Source: JAEZDP01 sp964430855 (GTDB lineage Bacteria > Acidobacteriota > Vicinamibacteria > Vicinamibacterales > Vicinamibacteraceae). Taken from it: 9,344 nucleotides of DNA. Within the stretch, counting starts at the first letter, position 1; every line of letters starts with the position of its first letter. Below are positions 1-5,958 of the stretch, one piece after another. The notes below the pieces were generated by a model, which ran no database searches, was not told the DNA's origin, and saw only the letters and a program-made list of their open reading frames with translations. Location of the stretch: positions 1 to 9,344 of the forward strand of contig CAYSHC010000128.1 in assembly GCA_964430855.1 (NCBI GenBank), written 5' to 3'. Position numbers and translations under genes: made by a program.

Positions 1-83
1 TACAGGTTGGCGAGCGAGAGGCACGCCAGCGCGTCGCGCGTCGCCTGCCGAAACCGCTCGCGATGGGCGGCGCCGGTCTCCAT
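1..83 (-). CDS. Start of an unidentified protein, truncated by the window edge
   Basis: An ATG at 83-81 opens a frame that stays open to the left edge, giving 27 residues beginning METGAAHRERF and ending LACLSLANL. It starts only 2 nt after the methyltransferase stop codon (88-86), so it is probably the next gene of the same transcript and translated by coupling. No obvious Shine-Dalgarno sequence lies directly before it. The visible part has a basic/polar N-terminus followed by the beginning of a hydrophobic stretch, which would suit a membrane protein. Too little is visible to name a family. The gene position, rather than the protein sequence, is the main support. Confidence 0.5.
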   Translation of the reverse strand, partial: METGAAHRERFRQATRDALACLSLANL

Positions 84-85
84 GG

Positions 86-1558
86 TCAGTCGGTGCGACG
101 CCTCAGGAGATAGAGCCAGCGGTGCGTGCCGTCGGTGTGCTCCGTCCTGAGGATCTCGAAGTGCCGGCTGCACGACCGCTCGAACACCTCGCGCGTCAAC
201 CCCTGGTGGAGCGCATCGCGGCCGCGCGTGAGCGTGCGGAACATCGAGTCCTCGGGCGCGACGAACTCGATGATGGCCAGGTCACGCGTGAGATCCGCCG
301 CCATGGCGACCACATCGTCCAGCGGCACGCGCTCGGTGACGAGCAGGTGGTGGATGAGCGCCAGCATCAGGACGAGGTCGAACCGTCCCGACGCGCGGTC
401 GAGGAACGACGACGCTTCCCTGTTGCGCCAGCCGGTGGCGGGCGTCGGACGCGACAGGTCCACGACAAGCGGCAGGATGTCCAGCTTCTCCGCCCTGGCG
501 CGCGCCCACACCTGCCCCACCACGGCCTCGTCGTAGTCGATGGCCACCACCGAGGCGCCGCGTCCGGCCGCGAGCGCGCTGAAGTGCCCCGTGTTGCAGC
601 CGACGTCGAGCACGCGCGCCGGACGGTGCGCGTCGAGCGCGGCGGTGACGAACCGTTCCTTCTGCGCGAACTGCTCGGCCAGGTAGTTGTTCGAGCCCTG
701 CATGTACGCCGTCCAGTGGCTCTCGCGCGGCGCCGGCGCGGCCTTGCGCAGCGCCCGCCCGGCGCGCTGGTACGACGCGCGCACGACGAACCGTGCCTTT
801 TCGGGGTCGCTCATCGTGCGCGGCTGGTACAGGGCCGTGCTGCGCGCGGCCTTGCGCGCCAGCAGGGCCGGCATCATCACCGAGCCGAGCAGCGGCGGCC
901 GCAGGGAGCGCCGCCAGCCCAGCACCCGGTAGAGCTCCTCGGGCTCGATGCCATCCCGGTGCGTCAGGAACGTCTGATGGAGGCCGATCCCCAACGTCCG
1001 GTGCGCCAGGAGCGGCAGCAGGAACGTGCGCTGGAACTGGGCCTCGGCGAGCCAGAGGGGATCGTCCGGGCGGCGCGCCTCGATCGACAGGATGTCGAGG
1101 AACACAGGCGCCGGCCCGCGAAACATGACGTTGTACGGGGTGGCGTCCTTGAGGCCGAGCCCTTCGTCGAGCAGGCGCTCGTTCAGCTCGAGCGTCAGGA
1201 AGCCGGCCTCCGCGAGCATCTCCGGCGCCCACTCGTACGGGTAGCTGGGAAACGCCACCCGCTCGTGCTCGAGGAGTACCGAGCCGTCGATGGCGCGGTA
1301 GACAGCGTCGACGGCTGGCGTCCCGCGCACCTCCGCGGCTTCCTCGTCGTCGAGTCGCCGCGTGCCGACAACCTTGCCTTCGGCCTCGAGCGCGCGGCAC
1401 ACGGCGGAGCGCTCGAAGGCCGTCCATTCCTCCAGGCCACTCGCGCCGACCACGCGGAAGACGCGCTCCCCGGCGAGCAGGACCGCGCCGGAGGGGTCAC
1501 GGAAGGACGCCTGGGTCGGTGTTGCGACGCGAGCGGTGAGGGTATCCGGGGATGTCAA
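86..1558 (-). CDS. Class I SAM-dependent methyltransferase with a kinase-like N-terminal half
   Basis: This 490-residue protein has two parts. The C-terminal part carries a classic SAM-binding motif I, VLDVGCNTGHFS at about residues 316-327. An acidic strand end follows (VVAIDYD, about 337-343), then a motif IV-like FDLVLMLALIHHLL (about 393-406), so it should transfer a methyl group from S-adenosylmethionine. The N-terminal part contains LKDATPYNVMF and PVFLDILSIE (about 136-160), a pattern that recalls the catalytic/metal loops of phosphotransferase folds. It recurs in methyltransferases sometimes labelled NoeA-like, found in surface-polysaccharide and nodulation-type loci (family recollection, not a search). 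The acceptor is unknown. The start is a TTG at 1558, 7 nt after the stop of the miniprotein gene, with only a weak AAGAAG-like ribosome site, so coupling is likely. No ATG or GTG lies within the first twenty codons. No membrane segment is evident, so a cytoplasmic location is expected. Confidence 0.85.
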   Translation of the reverse strand: MTSPDTLTARVATPTQASFRDPSGAVLLAGERVFRVVGASGLEEWTAFERSAVCRALEAEGKVVGTRRLDDEEAAEVRGTPAVDAVYRAIDGSVLLEHERVAFPSYPYEWAPEMLAEAGFLTLELNERLLDEGLGLKDATPYNVMFRGPAPVFLDILSIEARRPDDPLWLAEAQFQRTFLLPLLAHRTLGIGLHQTFLTHRDGIEPEELYRVLGWRRSLRPPLLGSVMMPALLARKAARSTALYQPRTMSDPEKARFVVRASYQRAGRALRKAAPAPRESHWTAYMQGSNNYLAEQFAQKERFVTAALDAHRPARVLDVGCNTGHFSALAAGRGASVVAIDYDEAVVGQVWARARAEKLDILPLVVDLSRPTPATGWRNREASSFLDRASGRFDLVLMLALIHHLLVTERVPLDDVVAMAADLTRDLAIIEFVAPEDSMFRTLTRGRDALHQGLTREVFERSCSRHFEILRTEHTDGTHRWLYLLRRRTD

Positions 1559-1565
1559 GACGGGC

Positions 1566-1751
1566 TTACGGCTTCTTGTCGCGCTTGAACCATCCGATGA
1601 ACCGGCGGAAGTAGAACGACGCGCCGACCGCAGCCGCCAGGAGCGTCTGCCAGATCAGCGCCCCGGACCCGGGGTCCATGTAGGCCTCGGCACTCGAGGT
1701 CGTGCCGACCGTGATCATCAAAGCCAGGACGAGAACGTCTCTGATACGCAA
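1566..1751 (-). CDS. 61-residue membrane miniprotein with a YMDPGSG motif
   Basis: The chosen start is a TTG at 1751-1749, because a strong Shine-Dalgarno GAAGGAG (1763-1757) sits 5 nt upstream. An in-frame ATG at 1718 is possible but has no such site. The product has a hydrophobic N-terminus ending SSAEA (about residues 19-23), which looks like a signal peptide or first membrane segment. Then come YMDPGSG (24-30), a second hydrophobic stretch (about 31-48) and a very basic tail ending KRDKKP. Small proteins with a Y-[IM]-DPGSG motif followed by one membrane helix recur beside methyltransferases and membrane-bound modifying enzymes in polysaccharide-type loci. Their role is not known to me. 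The stop lies 7 nt before the methyltransferase start, so the two are almost certainly cotranscribed. It should be an inner-membrane protein with a cytoplasmic basic tail. Confidence 0.75.
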   Translation of the reverse strand: MRIRDVLVLALMITVGTTSSAEAYMDPGSGALIWQTLLAAAVGASFYFRRFIGWFKRDKKP

Positions 1752-1773
1752 GTCGGCTCCTTCGGAAGACGGG

Positions 1774-1796
1774 CGTGACGTTACATGAACGTCACG
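1774..1796. repeat. Perfect inverted repeat before the miniprotein gene
   Basis: CGTGACGTT and AACGTCACG form a perfect 9-bp dyad around the 5-nt spacer ACATG. It lies between the flavoenzyme stop (1847) and the miniprotein ribosome site (1763-1757), about 10 nt upstream of the latter. It has no T tract on either strand, so it reads better as an operator or a processing/stability hairpin than as an intrinsic terminator. The function is inferred; only the symmetry is seen. Confidence 0.5.
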
Positions 1797-1813
1797 GAAC
1801 CGGTCAAGCTCAT

Positions 1814-1835
1814 GACGGGCCGTTCCGGGCCCGTC
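1814..1835 (-). terminator. GC-rich hairpin just after the flavoenzyme gene
   Basis: GACGGGCC and GGCCCGTC form a perfect 8-bp stem with a 6-nt loop, starting 11 nt past the flavoenzyme stop codon. No run of T follows in the minus direction, so full intrinsic termination is doubtful. It may attenuate or stabilise the transcript end and so set different levels for the upstream pair and the downstream miniprotein/methyltransferase genes. Confidence 0.35.
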
Positions 1836-1846
1836 CGCGCCCGCCC

Positions 1847-3454
1847 TCAGGCGATGCCGTACCGGCCGGGCGCCAGGACGCCTGAAGGGTCCAGCGCCTT
1901 CTTCAGGCGCCGGACCACCTCGTCGTACGGCGTCGGTGCGTCGCGGCCGTGCGGGTGTACGCCGCGCCTGTACGACCGGTAGCCGTGCGCGGCGAGCGTG
2001 GCGACCAGCTCGTCGTAGCAGGCCGACGCGCGTCCGTCCTCGCCCGGCACGTCGCGGTCGTACGCGATGCTGACGACACAAGTGAGCGCGCGGTCGGTGA
2101 CCGTGGTCAGCGAGAGCATCGGCTCGAAGCCGTGCGCGAGGAGGGTGCCGATGCAGATGCCGGCCATGTGCTCGGCGTGGCGCCCCTCGAGCGGCGCGAC
2201 GGGCGCGCACCACAGCAGCCCGCAGCGGTCGCGGTCGGGGTCGGGATCGGCGGGCGGCGGCGTGCGCTTGCGCCAGTACGCGCTGGCCATCGTGGCCGAT
2301 GTCGGCTGGCCGCGCATGAGGCCGTAAACCGGACGCAGCAGTTCGAGGGCCTCGCTGAGGTTCCAGCCCGTCACGCGGCCATAGGGCGCCGCGAACCGCT
2401 CCGCCAGGCGAAGCGTGCGATCGTTGATGAACTGGAGCTGCGCGACCTTGCCGCGCAACGCCTGGCGCAGCAGGCGCCTGGCCTCGGCCACCTGGGCCTT
2501 CGTGCCGTAGAGCCCCCCGGATCCATTCCACACGCCGATGCGCAGCTCGCGCCGCATCTGCGCCATCAGCGACGGCTGGAGCGGCGTCGCGCCCCCCGTG
2601 CGGTCCCACGGGTACTGCGAGAGGCCGTTGAGCACCTTGTAGTCGTTGCCGATGTGCGAGGCGCTGCGCAGCGTGCCGTTCATGCGCAGCGGGCGCATCG
2701 CGTCCACCACCCCGCCGAGGGAGTGCCCCTCGTCGCAGCGGAAGAAGAACGCCTCGAAGCGCTCCGGCGCCGGCATCAGCCAGATCGTCATGCGCGTGAC
2801 GATGCCGAAGTTCGACTGGGTGAACAGGCCGTCGAGGACCGGGCCGAGACCCCACCGGTAGACGGGTGTCGCGGCGCAGCCGTCGAAGCGGCCGAGCCCT
2901 GTCTCGATGCGGGTGCCGTCGCCGAGGACGACCTCGAAGGCGCAGGCGTTGGCCGCGTGGTCGCCGTACGGCGTATGGCCGAAGCCGCGTTCGAGCGTGT
3001 TGCCAATCAGGCTGCAGTCGGGACTCGCGCCCGTCGCGTCCATCCAGTACCGGGACCCGCGCGCCGACAGGTAATCGAACAGTTGCCGCTGCGTCACGCC
3101 GGGTTCCACCGTGACGTACCCGAGGTCATCGTCGTAGGCGACGATGCGGTTCATCCTGCCGAGGTCGACGAGGACGTTCCCAGGCGTCGCGGGCACCGAC
3201 GAGCCATATCCCCAGTTGTGCCCGGTGCTCACGGTGTAGAGAGGCACCCGGTAGCGGGCTGCCACCTGGACGCAGGCCTGGACCTCCTCGGTGGAGCCAG
3301 GCCGCAGGATGAGCGGCACCGGCTGCTGCGTCGCATGCGTGGCGGTGGACGCCGCGCGACGGACCTCGTCGTCGGCGATGACGTGCGCCGGGCCCAGGAT
3401 GGCCTCCCACGCACGACGGGCTTCGATCAGCGGGTGGGCGGTGTCCTGGGGCAT
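1847..3454 (-). CDS. FAD-linked oxidase/dehydrogenase, vanillyl-alcohol oxidase / 4-cresol dehydrogenase type
   Basis: This 535-residue protein matches the length and layout of the VAO/PchF flavoprotein family, which oxidises para-alkylphenols through a quinone-methide intermediate. An N-terminal FAD-binding half contains VSTGHNWGYGSS (75-86), YVTVEPGVTQRQLFDYL (113-129) and GNTLERGFGHTPYGDH (151-166). In the last, the Asp at 165 aligns by eye with the catalytic Asp170 of VAO. WGLGPVLDGLFTQSNFGIVT (201-220) is another strong family block. The C-terminal cap carries YWRKR (393-397), GLLWCAP (412-418), SYRRG (494-498; aligning with Tyr503-Arg504 of VAO) and the ending DPSGVLAPGRYG (522-533). 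The residue aligning with the covalent-flavin His422 of VAO appears to be Leu. No signal peptide is seen, so it is likely cytoplasmic. It starts 39 nt after the acyltransferase gene and probably shares its transcript. The first available start after the in-frame upstream stop is the ATG used here; its ribosome site is weak (AGGGG, 1 nt away). The substrate is unproven. Confidence 0.88.
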   Translation of the reverse strand: MPQDTAHPLIEARRAWEAILGPAHVIADDEVRRAASTATHATQQPVPLILRPGSTEEVQACVQVAARYRVPLYTVSTGHNWGYGSSVPATPGNVLVDLGRMNRIVAYDDDLGYVTVEPGVTQRQLFDYLSARGSRYWMDATGASPDCSLIGNTLERGFGHTPYGDHAANACAFEVVLGDGTRIETGLGRFDGCAATPVYRWGLGPVLDGLFTQSNFGIVTRMTIWLMPAPERFEAFFFRCDEGHSLGGVVDAMRPLRMNGTLRSASHIGNDYKVLNGLSQYPWDRTGGATPLQPSLMAQMRRELRIGVWNGSGGLYGTKAQVAEARRLLRQALRGKVAQLQFINDRTLRLAERFAAPYGRVTGWNLSEALELLRPVYGLMRGQPTSATMASAYWRKRTPPPADPDPDRDRCGLLWCAPVAPLEGRHAEHMAGICIGTLLAHGFEPMLSLTTVTDRALTCVVSIAYDRDVPGEDGRASACYDELVATLAAHGYRSYRRGVHPHGRDAPTPYDEVVRRLKKALDPSGVLAPGRYGIA

Positions 3455-3493
3455 GCCCCTGTTGTAGAGCAGACGTCCGGCAATCGCAATGAC

Positions 3494-4348
3494 TCAGGCG
3501 GCGTCGGCCGCAAGGTCGGCGTCCCCGGCCGCGACCGCGCGCGCGGGCTGGACGCCGGCCGTCCCGCCGGCGAGCGCGTCGCCCATCCAGTGCGCCGCCA
3601 CGACCGGCGCATCGGCGAGCAGCGCCGACAGCCGGCGAATCTGCCGGACGTAGCGCGGGCTCGGCGTTGCCGAGTCGAAGCGGAGGATCTCCATCTGGCA
3701 ACCGTAGTGGGGGTCGAAGTACGAGGGAATCGCCAGGCCGGCCACGGCCAGCGACGCGCCGCCCAGCTTCCGCAGGATGCGGGCCGAGCAATGACGCACC
3801 GTCGCCGTCGTGATGCCGATACAGCCGCCGAGGCTTTCGGCGAGCGCGAACGTGGCCGCAGCCGTCTGGAACGCGCAGACGCCACCGCGCTTCGAGCGCT
3901 CCACGGCCCAGCCGCCCACCTCGACGAACGCGACGCCACGCCGCCGGGCTCGCGAGGCATCGCCCCTGACGGCATGCCGCAGCCGGGTCCGCCACGACGG
4001 ATCGGCCGCAAGGGGGGTGCGCCACACACCCAGGTCGGCACTGCTCGCGTCGCCCACGATTTCACGGTACCTGGCACAGGCCAGCACGCGGTCATGGGGA
4101 TCGACTGCAACTACATGCCAGCTCGTTTCGTCCATGTGCTGTACGTGGCGTCCGTCCGGCGTGAGCGCGTCGGACGTGATCGCGCCGTCTTCGAGATAGG
4201 CGCGGCCCCGCACCCGCTGAATGTCGGCCAGGAGCCGGGCGTGGCGCTCCCCGTCAACGCGCAGACGCGCGAACGAGTCGGGGACCACGTGCGCCGACGG
4301 TGCCAGGAGGAGCAGGCGCGTTGCCGCAGGGAGGGCGGATGTGCTCAT
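3494..4348 (-). CDS. GNAT-fold acyltransferase, N-acyl amino acid synthase-like (PEP-CTERM-associated type)
   Basis: The 284-residue product resembles FeeM-type N-acyl amino acid synthases, which are relatives of acyl-homoserine-lactone synthases and attach a fatty acyl chain from acyl carrier protein to an amino acid. Family-like blocks are RGRAYLEDGAIT (47-58), DETSWHVVAVD (73-83), RVLACARYR (87-95), FVEVGGWAVERSKRGG (141-156), VRHCSARILRKLGG (184-197) and YFDPHYGCQMEILRFDS (210-226). The last two are the usual C-terminal end of the fold. The remaining 50 or so residues are Ala/Gly-rich and probably disordered. Long-chain N-acyl amino acid synthases are known to occur beside PEP-CTERM/exosortase systems, and that is the setting here. 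The ATG at 4348 has a strong TGAGGAG ribosome site (4362-4356) 7 nt upstream. It is the first gene of the minus-strand run, facing a sigma-54 promoter match at 4632-4617. The amino acid acceptor cannot be read from the sequence. Confidence 0.75.
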   Translation of the reverse strand: MSTSALPAATRLLLLAPSAHVVPDSFARLRVDGERHARLLADIQRVRGRAYLEDGAITSDALTPDGRHVQHMDETSWHVVAVDPHDRVLACARYREIVGDASSADLGVWRTPLAADPSWRTRLRHAVRGDASRARRRGVAFVEVGGWAVERSKRGGVCAFQTAAATFALAESLGGCIGITTATVRHCSARILRKLGGASLAVAGLAIPSYFDPHYGCQMEILRFDSATPSPRYVRQIRRLSALLADAPVVAAHWMGDALAGGTAGVQPARAVAAGDADLAADAA

Positions 4349-4616
4349 GGCGATGCTCCTCAGGAGAACGTGGCCAGTGGTCCGGTTCGCCTGTCGGTCA
4401 CCGGGGCGAGGACCTGCGAGCGGCGAGCGGGACCTCCGCCCGCCTCCGTTGTTCGCCTGAGGGATGGCGCGTCGTTGACCATGCAGCAGGCCCGGTTCAG
4501 GCCCGCGTTGGAAGCGTAAGGTTCGGGCATCCGTAAGGTCGCTCTTTGCGCGTCAGGACTCACGCGACGTCATGTCGTCGTGAACGTGGCTTGGTTCTGA
4601 CGGCCGTGGCGACGTG

Positions 4617-4632
4617 TGCAAGGACAGCGCCA
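4617..4632 (-). promoter_or_regulatory. Sigma-54 (RpoN) promoter facing the acyltransferase run
   Basis: Read on the minus strand, this is TGGCGCT-GTCC-TTGCA against the sigma-54 consensus TGGCACG-N4-TTGCA. The essential GG (4631-4630) and GC (4619-4618) are exactly 10 nt apart. Only two positions of the extended consensus differ. Transcription would begin near 4606, leaving a leader of roughly 258 nt before the acyltransferase ATG. That length is long but tolerable. No experimental support is available. Confidence 0.6.
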
Positions 4633-4796
4633 CTTTGTCGTTTAAATGAGTTGCCGGTTACCAGGAGAAGGGATTCCGTTGGAAATTGTGGGGAATCTCC
4701 CGGTTCATCCTGTCCATGTGACATCCCTCCCGGTCGCCAGGCCCCTCCACGACCGCGCAATTTGTACGTGCCGCCCACAAATCTGGCAAAAGTTAC

Positions 4797-4821
4797 TGCA
4801 TGATTTTCATACATCATTGCA
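4797..4821. repeat. Imperfect dyad TGCATGAT ... ATCATTGCA
   Basis: TGCATGAT (4797-4804) and ATCATTGCA (4813-4821) are inverted copies with one extra base in the right arm, separated by 8 nt. The site lies in the most AT-rich part of the divergent region, about 190-240 bp upstream of both predicted transcription starts. That would suit a shared regulator. This is symmetry only; no known binding motif is recognised. Confidence 0.3.
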
Positions 4822-4839
4822 GAGCTTGCTTGGGGGCGA

Positions 4840-4851
4840 CGCGACGTCGCG
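4840..4851. repeat. 12-bp perfect palindrome CGCGACGTCGCG
   Basis: A self-complementary 12-mer lies in the middle of the divergent control region. In DNA this rich in GC such a palindrome can arise by chance, so it is noted as a possible protein-binding site without further support. Confidence 0.2.
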
Positions 4852-4929
4852 CACAACGAGGCCGATGGGTGCTTCAACCGACAGCGCGAGGCTAGAAGGC
4901 TTCCTGAGGGCAGACAAACGTCGCCCGTG

Positions 4930-4947
4930 GGTTGGAAGTCACCAACC
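4930..4947. promoter_or_regulatory. Candidate activator site GGTTGG-N6-CCAACC upstream of the plus-strand sigma-54 promoter
   Basis: A perfect 6-bp inverted repeat with a 6-nt spacer is centred near 4938. That is about 100 bp upstream of the transcription start predicted from the sigma-54 element at 5014-5028. Sigma-54 promoters need an enhancer-binding activator, usually bound 80-200 bp upstream. In PEP-CTERM genomes the activator is often PrsR. Spacing and symmetry fit, but the identity of the binder is inference. Confidence 0.4.
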
Positions 4948-5013
4948 TGAACAAGGAGGGGCGAAACTCGTTAAGTCTTTGCACAAGCTCATTTACCACG
5001 AAGCGGCACGACC

Positions 5014-5028
5014 GGCACTCTTGTTGCA
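5014..5028 (+). promoter_or_regulatory. Sigma-54 (RpoN) promoter of the PEP-CTERM gene
   Basis: The sequence GGCAC-TCTTG-TTGCA matches the core GGCAC-N5-TTGCA of the -24/-12 element exactly, with GG (5014-5015) and GC (5026-5027) separated by 10 nt. Transcription would start near 5039, giving a leader of about 100 nt before the PEP-CTERM ATG at 5140. Genes for PEP-CTERM proteins are commonly under RpoN with the PrsK/PrsR two-component pair, which makes the match more credible. Neither regulator gene is in the window. Confidence 0.7.
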
Positions 5029-5139
5029 AATACGTCGTGTCGGCATACTGCCGAGCGAGCAGTCAGTAGCGAGCCGGCCCCGGTAGGCACGAGAAATCGA
5101 ACGAGCTGCATTGATGAATGGGGGACGGGAGGAGACTCT

Positions 5140-5934
5140 ATGAAAAAGATTCTTGCTGGAATGGCACTGAGTGCCATGTTCGCCCTGCCGAGCCAGGCAG
5201 AAGCGGCGCTGGTGACGGTGTGGGACTTCACCGTCGAAACCAAGTGGACGGACGCGGTCTTCGGTGGCGCTGGCACCGAGGGCACCACGATCTTCACCGA
5301 CACCGAGCTCAGCTGGGGCGCCACCGGCGGGTCGTACTCTGCGGCCCCGTTCGATCGGAGCGCCCTGGTGATCACCGAGTCGCCGAAGGATGGTCAGATG
5401 ACCACCAATGGCGCCCCGTCACCGACGAACGTCATCACGCACCACAACAACCGGATCAGTGACAGGTTCGAAACGCTGACCGCCGGCCAGCTCAGCACGA
5501 CGCTGTATCTGACGCCGAACACACCTTCGGGCCCCCCCTTCCCGGGGGACACGCGGGTCTTTGACTTCCGGTTCATCGAGACGGTGAACGCGGAGAACGG
5601 TCCGGAAGATTGCGGCTTCGAGTCGAACACCAACTGCGACGACATCTTCGTCGTGGAGCTCGGCAACCTGAGCGACTCGTTCCTGTATGACGGGTATCTC
5701 TACACGATCAGCATCCTCGAGCTGAGCGGCAACCTCGGGCCGCTGACGGATGCGCAGTGCGCGGCGGCTGGTGCCGAGAGCGGCTGCGTCGGCCTGCGCA
5801 CGAACGAGGGCGCGGCGACGCCGCTGAACTTCGCCATCCAGATCACCGCGGAAGCCGTGCCTGAGCCGACCACCCTCGCGCTCATGGGCCTCGGCCTCCT
5901 CGGCGCCGGCGTCATCCGCCGCCGCCGGGCGTAA
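5140..5934 (+). CDS. Secreted PEP-CTERM protein, THxN-motif type
   Basis: The 264-residue product starts with a Sec signal peptide (MKKILAGMALSAMFA..., probable cleavage after about residue 22). It ends with the full PEP-CTERM sorting signal: VPEP at 240-243, a hydrophobic helix (LALMGLGLLGAGVI, about 246-259) and the basic tail RRRRA. An exosortase is expected to cut at or near PEP, after which the protein is released or attached at the cell surface. The mature part is low in Lys, rich in Thr/Ser/Gly and Asp/Glu, and carries THHN at 100-103, the motif that names the THxN PEP-CTERM family. Four cysteines (158, 166, 207, 216) could form two disulphides. The ATG has a strong GGAGGAG ribosome site 5 nt upstream. 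A sigma-54 promoter lies about 110 bp before the start and a strong terminator follows, so it forms its own transcript. Its biochemical role is unknown; a matrix or floc component is plausible. Confidence 0.92.
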   Translation: MKKILAGMALSAMFALPSQAEAALVTVWDFTVETKWTDAVFGGAGTEGTTIFTDTELSWGATGGSYSAAPFDRSALVITESPKDGQMTTNGAPSPTNVITHHNNRISDRFETLTAGQLSTTLYLTPNTPSGPPFPGDTRVFDFRFIETVNAENGPEDCGFESNTNCDDIFVVELGNLSDSFLYDGYLYTISILELSGNLGPLTDAQCAAAGAESGCVGLRTNEGAATPLNFAIQITAEAVPEPTTLALMGLGLLGAGVIRRRRA

Positions 5935-5958
5935 GACTGGTCGCCAGCCAGCAGCACC

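Larger units (their letters stand above)
4349..5139. other. 791-bp divergent control region without a supported gene
   Basis: This stretch separates the minus-strand acyltransferase run from the plus-strand PEP-CTERM gene. Its base composition is clearly more AT-rich than the flanking genes, most of all around 4620-4830 and 4960-5035. It holds two opposed sigma-54 promoter matches and several dyads, listed separately. Open frames inside it (such as 4646-5086 plus, 4877-4560 minus and 4563-4360 minus) lack convincing ribosome sites and recognisable protein features. The stretch is best read as regulatory DNA plus two untranslated leaders, about 258 nt on the left and about 100 nt on the right. 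Confidence 0.7.

Noticed and set aside
3448..3459. 12-bp palindrome GGGGCATGCCCC over the flavoenzyme start codon
   Set aside because: It is short, GC-rich and lies mostly within coding sequence; chance is the simplest explanation, though start-codon masking is conceivable.
1949..4519. 856-codon plus-strand open frame opposite the flavoenzyme and acyltransferase genes
   Set aside because: It is antisense to two genes with clear family motifs, has an Arg/Ala/His-rich composition typical of a reverse-frame shadow in GC-rich DNA, and shows no domain.
4784..4800. A further sigma-54-like match, TGGCA...CTGCA
   Set aside because: The GG and GC are 11 nt apart rather than 10, a spacing that sigma-54 does not normally accept.
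4560..4877. 105-codon minus-strand open frame in the control region
   Set aside because: It covers the minus-strand sigma-54 element, has no good start signal and its translation resembles no family I know.
4953..4959. Isolated perfect Shine-Dalgarno sequence AAGGAGG
   Set aside because: No ATG, GTG or TTG lies at a usable distance downstream, and it is upstream of the predicted transcription start.
4646..5086. 146-codon plus-strand open frame in the control region
   Set aside because: There is no ribosome site before its ATG, no recognisable protein feature, and it runs through the sigma-54 promoter and the inverted repeat.
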